Shown: positions 12,958 to 20,200 of the stretch, one piece after another
Layout: each line of letters starts with the position of its first letter
Numbering within the stretch: position 1 is the first letter of the stretch
Origin: an uncultured Caryophanales bacterium
GTDB taxonomy: Bacteria > Bacillota_I > Bacilli_A > RFN20 > CAG-826
Direction: 5' to 3'
NCBI GenBank assembly: GCA_946401755.1
Contig: CAMIVH010000008.1
Span: 1 to 20,200 of the forward strand
DNA length: 20,200 bases
Notes under the pieces: model-generated
What the model saw: the letters and a program-made list of their open reading frames with translations, nothing else
Told to the model about the DNA's origin: nothing
The model's database searches: none
Program-made: the position numbers and the translations under genes

Positions 12958-14442
12958 CTATTCGGCAGCTTCGACAACTTCGAATTCCACCATAGCTTCA
13001 TAATAATATTCATTCTTATCATGATCACCAAGTGTGTTACCATCGAATTTTTCAACATTCCATCTAGCTCTAGCAACTTGAATGCCAGCTTTGCTCATAT
13101 CTGGATTTTTACTCCATTCTGCATCTTCAGCGGCATCCTTAGCTCTATAAGCCCATTCAACTTTACGTTGTGAATCGAAGATAGAACCTACTGCTAAGTT
13201 ATTTCTAACTTGTAAGCATGTCCATTCACTCATTTCGAACATACCGTTGACTGTGTATTGTGGCATTTTATTGCTACCAGTATCGACAAACATACCGATT
13301 AATGGAGTATATTTGATACCGTTAGCTTTAATATAACGACCACCTTGTTGGGTGTTATAGTTGGCGTGGACGTCAACGAACCATTCATAATATGAACTAT
13401 CACCAGTAATCTTATTACCGACCATGTTGTAGTCGTTACTTGTTGAAATTAAGACTAAGCAATCAGCACCGGCTTCATCGACGTTATACCAGTAACCCTT
13501 CAAATCATCGATCTTTTTGCTACCATCGTAGTTAACACCGTTATATAAGCCGTCTTCCCAAAGAGTAATGTTGGAGGTCTTTGGTGTATAGTCACCTTGC
13601 CAACCTTCAGCGGTTAAGCCTTCAAAGACATAGATCTTATGGATTGGGTTACCATCTGCATCTTGTCTCTCTTGGTTAGTAGCGTAATTTGGAATTGCAC
13701 TATTAACGGCACTCTTTTGTTCAGTTGAATATGGATTGTCCGTTTCAGAAAGTTTGAATTCAGCAGGATTGAAATCATATTCAATCTTTTTAGATTCATA
13801 ATCTTTAAGACGTAATGCCACTCTTTCAGCAAGAGTTGTTTGTTTATTGGCGGCATTACCTTTTCTAATGTTTTCGGCAGTAACACCATAAACACTTAAG
13901 ATAACGGCTAATGCGGCAACAGCCACACCACCACCAACAGCGACTTTGACAAGTCTTTTGCCAGCAATCTTTTCTTTCTTTTGTTGATCTTCATCTTCTT
14001 GCTTAATCATGCCGATGAATAAGACGGCAATAGCGGCAGCAATAATCACGATTGTGATAATGAGCCAAGATAAGCAGAGTGGGAGAGAACCACCTTGATA
14101 GTGAATTTCATTGATTTCGTCAGCCACTAAGTTAGGAATGCAGTATATTTGTTTCATCAAAGAGATACACATTGGGACAATCGCTAATAAATGAACCCAT
14201 AAGTACTCTGGAAGTAACAAAGCAACTAATTCAAGAATAGCGGCTAAGAAGAGGAATAAACCAATAACTTCTGGCACATGACCATAAGCGTTAGACGCCA
14301 TACCTTGGTGCATGTAACCTGGTTCGAAATGTTTATATGTTGCAAAGAAGAATATACCCACGAAAATAGCGAGTAATACGTTAGCGATGACTAGATAGTA
14401 GCCAACTTCCTTATTGGCGAAGAAATTTTTGCTCTTTTCCAT
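12958..14442 (-). CDS. Unrecognised membrane protein with five helices and a large C-terminal domain
   Basis: I do not recognise this 494-residue protein. The N-terminal half has five predicted transmembrane helices (about 16-36, 58-80, 83-100, 117-143, 165-187), with an acidic/basic loop EDEDQQKKEKIAGK between the last two. About 300 residues follow with no helix, probably outside the cell, rich in Tyr, Trp, Asn and Asp (for example YVFEGLTAEGWQGDY, ITLWEDGLYNGVNYDG, YYEWFVDVHANYN). The composition and beta-rich look would suit carbohydrate binding, but this is a guess. It starts 6 nt after the GH3 stop with AAAGGAG before ATG 14442, so it is co-expressed with the glycosidase and may hold or assist it at the membrane. 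A terminator closes the operon. Confidence 0.85.
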   Translation of the reverse strand: MEKSKNFFANKEVGYYLVIANVLLAIFVGIFFFATYKHFEPGYMHQGMASNAYGHVPEVIGLFLFLAAILELVALLLPEYLWVHLLAIVPMCISLMKQIYCIPNLVADEINEIHYQGGSLPLCLSWLIITIVIIAAAIAVLFIGMIKQEDEDQQKKEKIAGKRLVKVAVGGGVAVAALAVILSVYGVTAENIRKGNAANKQTTLAERVALRLKDYESKKIEYDFNPAEFKLSETDNPYSTEQKSAVNSAIPNYATNQERQDADGNPIHKIYVFEGLTAEGWQGDYTPKTSNITLWEDGLYNGVNYDGSKKIDDLKGYWYNVDEAGADCLVLISTSNDYNMVGNKITGDSSYYEWFVDVHANYNTQQGGRYIKANGIKYTPLIGMFVDTGSNKMPQYTVNGMFEMSEWTCLQVRNNLAVGSIFDSQRKVEWAYRAKDAAEDAEWSKNPDMSKAGIQVARARWNVEKFDGNTLGDHDKNEYYYEAMVEFEVVEAAE

Positions 14443-14447
14443 TGTTA

Positions 14448-17400
14448 CTATTCTCCTTTCGCATCGTTTTCAACAGCAACTCCGTTGCCGTTTGGTGCTT
14501 TCTTAATAAATTCATAAATAACGAATAACGCGACCGCGCCGGCGGTTAAAACGCCAGCACCGATGTCAAGGCCATAGAGGACACCTTTCCACCAAGCATT
14601 CTTTGTTCTACCCATATCGGCTTCGTTTTGTTCAGCGGTCATATCACCCATAAATGATTGCAATAAAGCATACATGATGTACTTGTTGGATAATTGCATA
14701 TCTTTGAGGAGGCCACCATCTTTTTGACCAGTAACGTAAGTAACAAGTTGACCACCACGTTGACCGTCAAGACAGAAGATGTTTGTGCCAGCTTCGACCA
14801 TTAATGGACCATTAGCGTATTTACTATCGTTACTACCACTTTGAGCATCGTCGATGATGAGACCTTTATAATTCCATTCGCCTCTCATGACGTTGATCAT
14901 TAAGTTTTTATGAACAGCAGCATATGTACAACCAATTCTGTTATAGGATGTCATAACACCCATACCACCACCATAAGCTAAAGCGCCTTCAAATGGTTTT
15001 AAGTAGATTTCACGAATTGATTGTTCGTTAGCAAATGTGTTGATACCATGACGGCCGGATTCTTGGTTATTCAAGAAGCAGTGTTTGATATTCATAACTA
15101 AGCCTTTTCTTAAAGCTTCGCTAACGACGTTAGCAGCAATGTAGTAGTTCATGATGCCGTCTTCAGACATATATTCAGAAGCACGGGAACCATAAGGTGT
15201 TCTTAAGATGTTTGTACCTGGAGCGTTAACAGAAGCAGCGCCGCAGAATAAAGCTTCTTCACCATAGAAAGCACCAAATTTCTTTTGGATAGCGTGGTCC
15301 CAAGAAGCACTGAATACTGGACCGGTAGCAAAACCTGTTGCCCATCTCTTATCACCGTAGTTGAATTGAGCTAATAAGCCTTCTGGACCTTCAGCGATAG
15401 AGTTTGTTGGTTTTGAAATCTTAGCAACGGAGGCAAGACCACGAGCGTCAGACATAGAAACTGCTAATTCTTGAACTGTCATTTGAGAAATGAAGTCTTT
15501 CCATAATTTTTCTGTGTATTCGGCATCTCTTTCAACACCATTCTTGTCTTTATAAGGACCTTCAAATGGCACACCAGCCATATCAGCGAAAGTGATACGT
15601 TTATTTTTGCCTTCATCATCTGTTAATTTGACGTTGAAGTTAACACCATCACCTTCAGTGTAGTATTCTTGATCTTTAACTTGGTGTCTACCATTGTTAT
15701 CAATTTCGTTTTGCATCGCTGTTGTAGCGGTGAAAGAACTTAATGTTGTTGGGAATGTATCCCAATCTTTTCTTGTTAAATATGTGATTTTATTAGCATC
15801 ACTAGCCCAGTAGTTGAGGTCAGCATTATCAAATTGGTTTTCAACTTCAACATCTTTGTTATAAATAGAATATCTATATGATGTGAAATCATCCTCAAGA
15901 CTGAACTTGTAAGTAGTATTTGCAGGAGCGGCATAAGCGGCACCATTGTGGTCGACTAAGCCACTGACGCCTTGAGAACCAAGAATGTTGTTCAAAGCTT
16001 CGTGCGCACCATTACCAATAGCGAAGTAATAATCGCCACCTTCAATGAAGTAGGCTTTATTTTGACGACCGTTATCGGTTCTGTAGTCATATGAACAGAG
16101 GAAGTATTTTTTAACAGGAATCTTAACAGTTTCTGTTTTGCCTTTTTCAACAAATACTTTTTCATATCCGCCTAAGCAAATAGCAGATTTTTCTAATAAA
16201 TTATCTTTATCCCATTGGGTATATGGTTGTTTGAAGTACACTTGGACAGAGGATCTTGCGTCCATGTTACCAGTGTTCTTAACGGAAACAGATACTACGT
16301 ATTGATCTTTTTCTGCATCAAAAGAAACGTTTGTAATCTTTTGTTCGAAAGAAGAATAGGACATGCCCCAACCAAATGGATAGCCCATTTCGGCATCATA
16401 TTGCCATTTTTCTGTACCGGCATAGACACCTTTGTTATTATCAGCGTTACCTTGGCCTAAAACACAGTCTTCATATCTGGTTTCATAATATTTGTAACCA
16501 ACATAGATGCCTTCTTTATAGGCAACAAAGTTGCTACCATTAGCGTTACTTGGTGCACCAGATAAATTCTTTGTACCAAAGTTTTGGTAAGCCGCAGAGC
16601 TCTTTGAATACTTAGCAAATGTTTCAGGAGCGTGGCCAGATGGAGAAAGGGGTTTAGCATCAGCGCCAATGCCATCTTTACCCATTAAAACGTGGACAAC
16701 ACCTTCTAAGGAGTAGTAACCAGGAACACCGAACCAAACAACAGCATCAACGCCATAATCTTCGTTGTCGGCAAATTCCATACCCATTGCGGATGGGGAA
16801 TTTAATAAGACGATGACTTTCTTAAATACACCAGCATCCTTTTGAGCTTTGACCATTTCTAAAAGGGCTTTTTCGTTTGCTTGAAGATCTAAAATACCAT
16901 CGGATGGGTCAGTATCTTCAGTACCAAAACGAGTGAATGTAATAATAGCAGCGTCGCCATATTGTCCGAATGATTTCTTTACTTCATCGGTGTAATTTGA
17001 AACAGCAATTTCACTATTGCCTGTAACGCTTTGGTTATTACCACTCTTGTAGAGGTCCCATACCGTTTCATTGATGTTAAATTTGCATAATTTAAAAGCA
17101 TCGTTTAAGTGGACAACCAACTTTTCATTTGGCGCAGCGCCGCCGGCACCAGAACGGTGCATTAAGTGAGCACTGTTACGACCAAACAATGTAACGTTTC
17201 TTTCGCCTTCTGCTAATGGAAGGACATTGTTGTCATTTTTGAACAAAACAGCACCTTGTTCTTCTTCTTCAACGCAGAACTTATAAGAATCAGTGATCAT
17301 TCTTCTGTAGCCAGTGTCGGTAAGACTACCATCGGCTTCAGCATAGTCAGATCTCTTTGAAGCGCCTAAGTTCGTACGGGAAAGATTAAGAACGTCATTG

Positions 17401-17504
17401 ATTAAGCCTTCGTTATCCATGGCGACTTGTGTACCAGCAATTAATGTTGTGGTAAGAAAAACACCAACCGCGGATAAACCTAACCAAAGTTTTGATTTTT
17501 TCAT
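14448..17504 (-). CDS. Membrane-anchored GH3 glycosidase, domain order permuted
   Basis: The 1018-residue protein is a glycoside hydrolase family 3 enzyme, probably an exo-acting beta-glycosidase at the cell surface. The domain order is reversed from the usual one. First comes the GH3 C-type alpha/beta domain (about 80-300: EQGAVLFKNDNNVLPL at 82-97, candidate acid/base Glu196 in RFGTEDTD). Next is the junction motif PFGWGMSYSSF (376-386) and an FnIII-like domain (to about 500). The TIM-barrel domain follows (about 665-950) with NIKHCFLNNQESGRHG (805-820) and nucleophile Asp886 in GLIIDDAQ. In the sugar pocket, DGP is EGP (705-707). Helices at about 6-28 (signal or anchor) and 973-1000 would fix both ends to the membrane. 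ATG 17504 has AAAGGA upstream. An AraC gene lies upstream; substrate is unknown. Confidence 0.92.
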   Translation of the reverse strand: MKKSKLWLGLSAVGVFLTTTLIAGTQVAMDNEGLINDVLNLSRTNLGASKRSDYAEADGSLTDTGYRRMITDSYKFCVEEEEQGAVLFKNDNNVLPLAEGERNVTLFGRNSAHLMHRSGAGGAAPNEKLVVHLNDAFKLCKFNINETVWDLYKSGNNQSVTGNSEIAVSNYTDEVKKSFGQYGDAAIITFTRFGTEDTDPSDGILDLQANEKALLEMVKAQKDAGVFKKVIVLLNSPSAMGMEFADNEDYGVDAVVWFGVPGYYSLEGVVHVLMGKDGIGADAKPLSPSGHAPETFAKYSKSSAAYQNFGTKNLSGAPSNANGSNFVAYKEGIYVGYKYYETRYEDCVLGQGNADNNKGVYAGTEKWQYDAEMGYPFGWGMSYSSFEQKITNVSFDAEKDQYVVSVSVKNTGNMDARSSVQVYFKQPYTQWDKDNLLEKSAICLGGYEKVFVEKGKTETVKIPVKKYFLCSYDYRTDNGRQNKAYFIEGGDYYFAIGNGAHEALNNILGSQGVSGLVDHNGAAYAAPANTTYKFSLEDDFTSYRYSIYNKDVEVENQFDNADLNYWASDANKITYLTRKDWDTFPTTLSSFTATTAMQNEIDNNGRHQVKDQEYYTEGDGVNFNVKLTDDEGKNKRITFADMAGVPFEGPYKDKNGVERDAEYTEKLWKDFISQMTVQELAVSMSDARGLASVAKISKPTNSIAEGPEGLLAQFNYGDKRWATGFATGPVFSASWDHAIQKKFGAFYGEEALFCGAASVNAPGTNILRTPYGSRASEYMSEDGIMNYYIAANVVSEALRKGLVMNIKHCFLNNQESGRHGINTFANEQSIREIYLKPFEGALAYGGGMGVMTSYNRIGCTYAAVHKNLMINVMRGEWNYKGLIIDDAQSGSNDSKYANGPLMVEAGTNIFCLDGQRGGQLVTYVTGQKDGGLLKDMQLSNKYIMYALLQSFMGDMTAEQNEADMGRTKNAWWKGVLYGLDIGAGVLTAGAVALFVIYEFIKKAPNGNGVAVENDAKGE

Positions 17505-17600
17505 ACATTTTCCTTTCTACGCGTATGCGCAATGAAGACAGTCAAAAATATATCGACAATAAATAACTATCTTCTAATACAACTAATATCTTACTTTATA

Positions 17601-17618
17601 TCTTTTCAAATGAAAAGA
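17601..17618. promoter_or_regulatory. 18-bp inverted repeat upstream of the GH3 operon
   Basis: TCTTTTCA-AA-TGAAAAGA is a perfect 8-bp inverted repeat about 100 bp before the GH3 start, just upstream of or overlapping a possible -35 (TTGAAA, minus strand). It is a candidate binding site for the AraC protein encoded next door or another dimeric regulator. No U tract follows it, so it is not a terminator. Nothing else is recognisable in 17505-17689. Confidence 0.5.
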
Positions 17619-17689
17619 CTATATTGCGATGATAAAATGACAAGTGCCTTATTGAAATAAAGTTAGATTACACTAATCAGGATAATAAA

Positions 17690-17710
17690 AACATCGGTTT
17701 TACCGATGTT
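17690..17710 (-). terminator. Terminator of the araC-family gene
   Basis: On the minus strand AACATCGGT-AAA-ACCGATGTT, a perfect 9-bp stem, runs into TTTATT. It lies 20 nt past the stop at 17731, so the regulator and the GH3 operon are separate transcripts. Confidence 0.88.
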
Positions 17711-17730
17711 CTCGAGTTAATATTTATAGC

Positions 17731-18708
17731 CTATTCAGCGTGTGTTTTTTGATATTCTTCAAGAGCGGCAATGGATTCAGAAAGAGAATAAATTGTTTCA
17801 AATTCTCTAGTGATTTGACTGATTTCTTTTTGTTCCATACCAAGTCTCTTACGATATTCTTTTGGGGTGTATCCGAAGTGTTTTATGAACATTCTGTTCA
17901 TATATTTTGGATCAGAGAATCCTGATTCATAGGAGATTTCTAATAAAGTTTTCTCTTTATTAGGCATTAATCGAATACATTGTTCCATTCTCTTGATATT
18001 CACATAGTTTTGGAAAGTGACACCAAATAAGGAGGTGAATAAATGAGAGAAGTGAGTTGGAGATAAATTCTCTTGTTCGGCGAGATCTTGTAGACGAATT
18101 TGTGTTTCAAAATTCGCATCAATATAAGAGATGATACGTTCCACTCTTAAGTTCTTTTGCTTTAAGTTAGTCTTTTGAGCTTCAGAAATAATTTCATGTG
18201 GCACTTCTTTATAGCAGGACACTAAGACTTTAGCGATGTTGCTTAAAACGTTTAATTGATATAAAGGCTCTTCCATGAAGTAAAGCTTCGCAGATTGAAC
18301 GAGTAAGTTGATCATTGAATTAGCTTCTTCATCAGATAAGTAATCTCTTAGATTACATGAATTAAAGATTGTGGTTCTAATCTGTGGGAAATATTCTCTT
18401 AAGCAGTGATTAGAGATTTGCACAAAAAGGAATAATGGGACATCATCAGTATCCTCGACATCAAGGGTATATAAAGGATCTCTCATATAAGAGTGTACTT
18501 CACCAGAGTTGATTAAGAAGATATCACCCGCTTTTAAGGAGTAAGATTTGTTCTTAATCTTAGCGATGCCACTACCTTTGAGCACGATAAAGATTTCAAA
18601 TTCATTATGGATATGTTCTTTTCTAAATTGAATGCGGTTAACTAAAAACTTTACGTGTTTTAGTTTTTCATAGCGAATTAGCTCGACATCTAATTGTTTC
18701 ATGACCAA
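17731..18708 (-). CDS. AraC-family transcriptional regulator with N-terminal cupin
   Basis: The 325-residue protein has an AraC-type cupin ligand domain (about 20-110: EHIHNEFEIFIVLKGSGIAKI, then YSLKAGDIFLINSGEVHSY) and two C-terminal helix-turn-helix motifs (about 195-295: IRLQDLAEQENLSPTHFSHLF, then TLLEISYESGFSDPKYMNRMF with FGYTPKEYRKR). It most likely binds a sugar and controls the GH3 operon that follows on the same strand. The start codon is TTG at 18708, chosen because GGAGA lies 6 nt upstream of it; ATG at 18702 is possible but would be 12 nt from that site. A tail of about 30 residues after the DNA-binding domain is extra. Target and ligand are inferred from position only. Confidence 0.92.
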   Translation of the reverse strand: MVMKQLDVELIRYEKLKHVKFLVNRIQFRKEHIHNEFEIFIVLKGSGIAKIKNKSYSLKAGDIFLINSGEVHSYMRDPLYTLDVEDTDDVPLFLFVQISNHCLREYFPQIRTTIFNSCNLRDYLSDEEANSMINLLVQSAKLYFMEEPLYQLNVLSNIAKVLVSCYKEVPHEIISEAQKTNLKQKNLRVERIISYIDANFETQIRLQDLAEQENLSPTHFSHLFTSLFGVTFQNYVNIKRMEQCIRLMPNKEKTLLEISYESGFSDPKYMNRMFIKHFGYTPKEYRKRLGMEQKEISQITREFETIYSLSESIAALEEYQKTHAE

Positions 18709-18800
18709 TTATTATCTCCAATCTAGGTGGCTTTTTAAATCCGGCTACATATTAGCATTTAGCAAGTTTGACTACAATACAATTTTGCTATTTGTTATCC

Positions 18801-18837
18801 ATTATATTGCGTGTTTTTGAAAATACACATAGTGTAT
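18801..18837 (-). promoter_or_regulatory. araC-family gene promoter with overlapping palindrome
   Basis: A perfect TATAAT (18801-18806, minus strand) lies about 95 bp before the start. The -35 position is covered by an inverted repeat, ATACAC-ATA-GTGTAT (18823-18837), instead of a good -35 box. This would suit a regulated or activator-dependent promoter. The rest of the 293-bp gap 18709-19001 holds only the terminator at 18956. Confidence 0.45.
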
Positions 18838-18955
18838 AAAAAGGTGGATATTTGCGATTTCAGTTTTATGGCTTAACTCTCAAAATGATAGTTGCTAAAA
18901 AGCTCGCAATTTTCTCCTATTTTTAAGGCATTTTACACATTTTTCGCAAAGAAAA

Positions 18956-18981
18956 AGCGATGTTCCTTAACGAACACCGCT
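18956..18981 (-). terminator. Terminator of the lipoprotein phosphatase gene
   Basis: On the minus strand AGCGGTGTTC-GTTAAG-GAACATCGCT is a 10-bp stem with one G-U pair followed by TTTTTC, 20 nt past the stop at 19002. Confidence 0.9.
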
Positions 18982-19001
18982 ATTTTTGGTTGTGTTTTTG
19001 A

Positions 19002-20195
19002 TTAGGCAGCTCTTTTGTAACCTTCAACGAATTTTTCTCTGATTGTTTCGAGTGTATCAGCTTCGATACCAAAGTCTTCGTTTAAGTGTTTATAGGTTTT
19101 ATCGGCCCATGTTGCGCCTTCTAAGGCTTCAGTTTTGGAATTCCATTTAGCGATTTCGCTATCACTACCAGTAGGAAGAACTGCTCTTTCACCAGCAAAT
19201 CTTGTCATAACGTAATCTCTAGCACAGTCTTCTTTACTAACGCCTAATAAACCTAATAAGAACCAAGAAACGATACCTGTACGGTCAGCACCGTGTGTGC
19301 AGTGTAAGGCGATTGGTTTTTCATCAGCGACAGCGATAGCTTCAAAGATCGCTTTGTATTGTGCAGCAATATCACAAGATGTTCCCATCCATGTGCCATT
19401 ACTACCTTCCCAACGATCTGGTTCAGAACCAGATGGGACAGGAGCTTTTAAAAGATCTACGTTGTAATCATCTGTCTTTAATGGAGAAGCGCTAGGAATA
19501 TTACGGCTATCTCTCATATCGATATCGACTTTGATGCCTAATTCTTGAATTGTTTTCATGCCTTCTTCAGTAATGTTTTTGGTAGTGCCACTATTAAATT
19601 GAGCGCAACGGTAGTACATACCTTGTTTGGTGACACCGTTTGGCACTAATGATGATTTCCAACCACCACTATCACGGAAGTTAATAACACCATCAACGTG
19701 AATGAAACGTGGAGCGGTTTCATCAACTTTGAACTTGTAGACTTTAGCAGCGGCTAAAGCTTCTTCGCTAACTGCGGCTCTGTAGTAGTATTCTTGGCCT
19801 AATTCGGAATTGTAGAAGTTGTAAGCTTTTGTATCAGCTTCCACTAATTTAGCATCTTTGAATTCAGCGTCTTTAGCAATTTGAATAACATACTTTTCGG
19901 CATCTGCAACTTCATCAAACTTTAATTCGATTGGGTTTGGTTGAGATTGGTCGTTGTGATAGTTTCTATCTTCAGCGTTGACCACTGGAACATAGGTTTT
20001 AATGCTTGTCCAATCTGGGTCTGCTAAATATTGCTTCATTAAATCTGTATGTGTTTCTTTAACACCGAGATCTTCAACACCAGCTTCAGAACCTTTGGAT
20101 GATGGATCATTGCTGTTGCTATTGCCACTGTTGTTATTACAACCGGTAGCCACTAAAGAACCGAGCAATAAAAATAATAATGCTTGTTTTTTCAT
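19002..20195 (-). CDS. Surface lipoprotein phosphatase (Y_phosphatase3 / tyrosine-phosphatase type)
   Basis: The 397-residue product has a lipoprotein signal (MKKQALLFLLLGSLVATGC), with Cys19 as the lipid site, then a Ser/Asn-rich linker (20-40). A possible FnIII-like module follows (about 85-158: IELKFDEVADAEKYVIQIAKD, then YYYRAAVSEE). The C-terminal catalytic domain matches PF13350: INFRDSGGWKS (171-181), IDMRDSRN (225-232) and the P-loop HCTHGADRTG (298-307) with Cys299 and Arg305 of CX5R, then the family's DYVMTRFAGER. Relatives remove phosphate from Tyr, Ser/Thr or phosphoinositides. An extracellular, membrane-tethered form implies a substrate outside the cell. The ribosome site lies past the window edge. 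It ends at a strong terminator, so it is transcribed separately from the AraC gene. Confidence 0.9.
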   Translation of the reverse strand: MKKQALLFLLLGSLVATGCNNNSGNSNSNDPSSKGSEAGVEDLGVKETHTDLMKQYLADPDWTSIKTYVPVVNAEDRNYHNDQSQPNPIELKFDEVADAEKYVIQIAKDAEFKDAKLVEADTKAYNFYNSELGQEYYYRAAVSEEALAAAKVYKFKVDETAPRFIHVDGVINFRDSGGWKSSLVPNGVTKQGMYYRCAQFNSGTTKNITEEGMKTIQELGIKVDIDMRDSRNIPSASPLKTDDYNVDLLKAPVPSGSEPDRWEGSNGTWMGTSCDIAAQYKAIFEAIAVADEKPIALHCTHGADRTGIVSWFLLGLLGVSKEDCARDYVMTRFAGERAVLPTGSDSEIAKWNSKTEALEGATWADKTYKHLNEDFGIEADTLETIREKFVEGYKRAA

Positions 20196-20200
20196 GTATA

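Noticed and set aside
12737..13003. An 88-codon plus-strand open frame.
   Set aside because: It is antisense to ssrA, its promoter, the operon terminator and the end of the membrane-protein gene, and has no ribosome site or recognisable product.
1..20200. CRISPR arrays, insertion sequences, prophage or integrative element.
   Set aside because: No spaced repeats, transposase, integrase or phage-like genes were seen on either strand.

Overview
The window looks like chromosome of a low-GC, Gram-positive-type bacterium of the Bacilli, probably an uncultured host-associated lineage near the Erysipelotrichales or Mollicutes. Many genes carry good Shine-Dalgarno sites. TGG encodes Trp and TGA is used as a stop (the luxE-like gene), so the code is standard. 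There are two lipobox lipoproteins, an ECF-type thiamine transporter subunit under a TPP riboswitch, and a tmRNA gene. I see no IS element, prophage, CRISPR array or tRNA. Placement below class level is inference.

Left part (1-6613): a tight minus-strand set runs DUF3137-like membrane protein, DUF402 phosphatase-like protein, then tsaE (cut by the window edge). Facing away from it, a TPP riboswitch with its own terminator controls a thiT gene that carries an unexplained four-helix C-terminal extension. Then come ung (minus), a cytosolic glycosyltransferase (plus), a membrane-anchored XRE-type regulator (plus) and a DegV-family lipid-binding protein (minus), the last two separated by a bidirectional terminator.

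Middle part (6690-10016): a three-gene ABC transporter operon on the minus strand (lipoprotein, permease, ATPase) of the COG2984/4120/1101 type, whose characterised members include tryptophan importers. Its leader of about 240 nt encodes an 18-codon peptide, MKRAFYYFYSYYYPRGNQ, with six Tyr and two Phe codons. A chain of alternative helices follows and ends in an antiterminator/terminator pair. This reads as a ribosome-mediated, tyrosine-sensing attenuator, and it is the most interesting item in the window. It also suggests that the transporter carries an aromatic amino acid. The ATPase has an insertion of roughly 75-80 charged residues just before Walker B.

Next (10017-12854): a luxE-like/luxC-like pair, coupled by a 4-bp overlap, probably makes an aldehyde or thioester-derived product; no luciferase or luxD is present. 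Directly upstream is ssrA (tmRNA), with an atypical predicted tag.

Right part (12905-20195): an AraC regulator, a large GH3 glycosidase with circularly permuted domain order and a membrane segment at each end, and an unrecognised five-helix membrane protein with a large C-terminal domain form a carbohydrate-related block. A surface lipoprotein phosphatase of the Y_phosphatase3 type ends the window.
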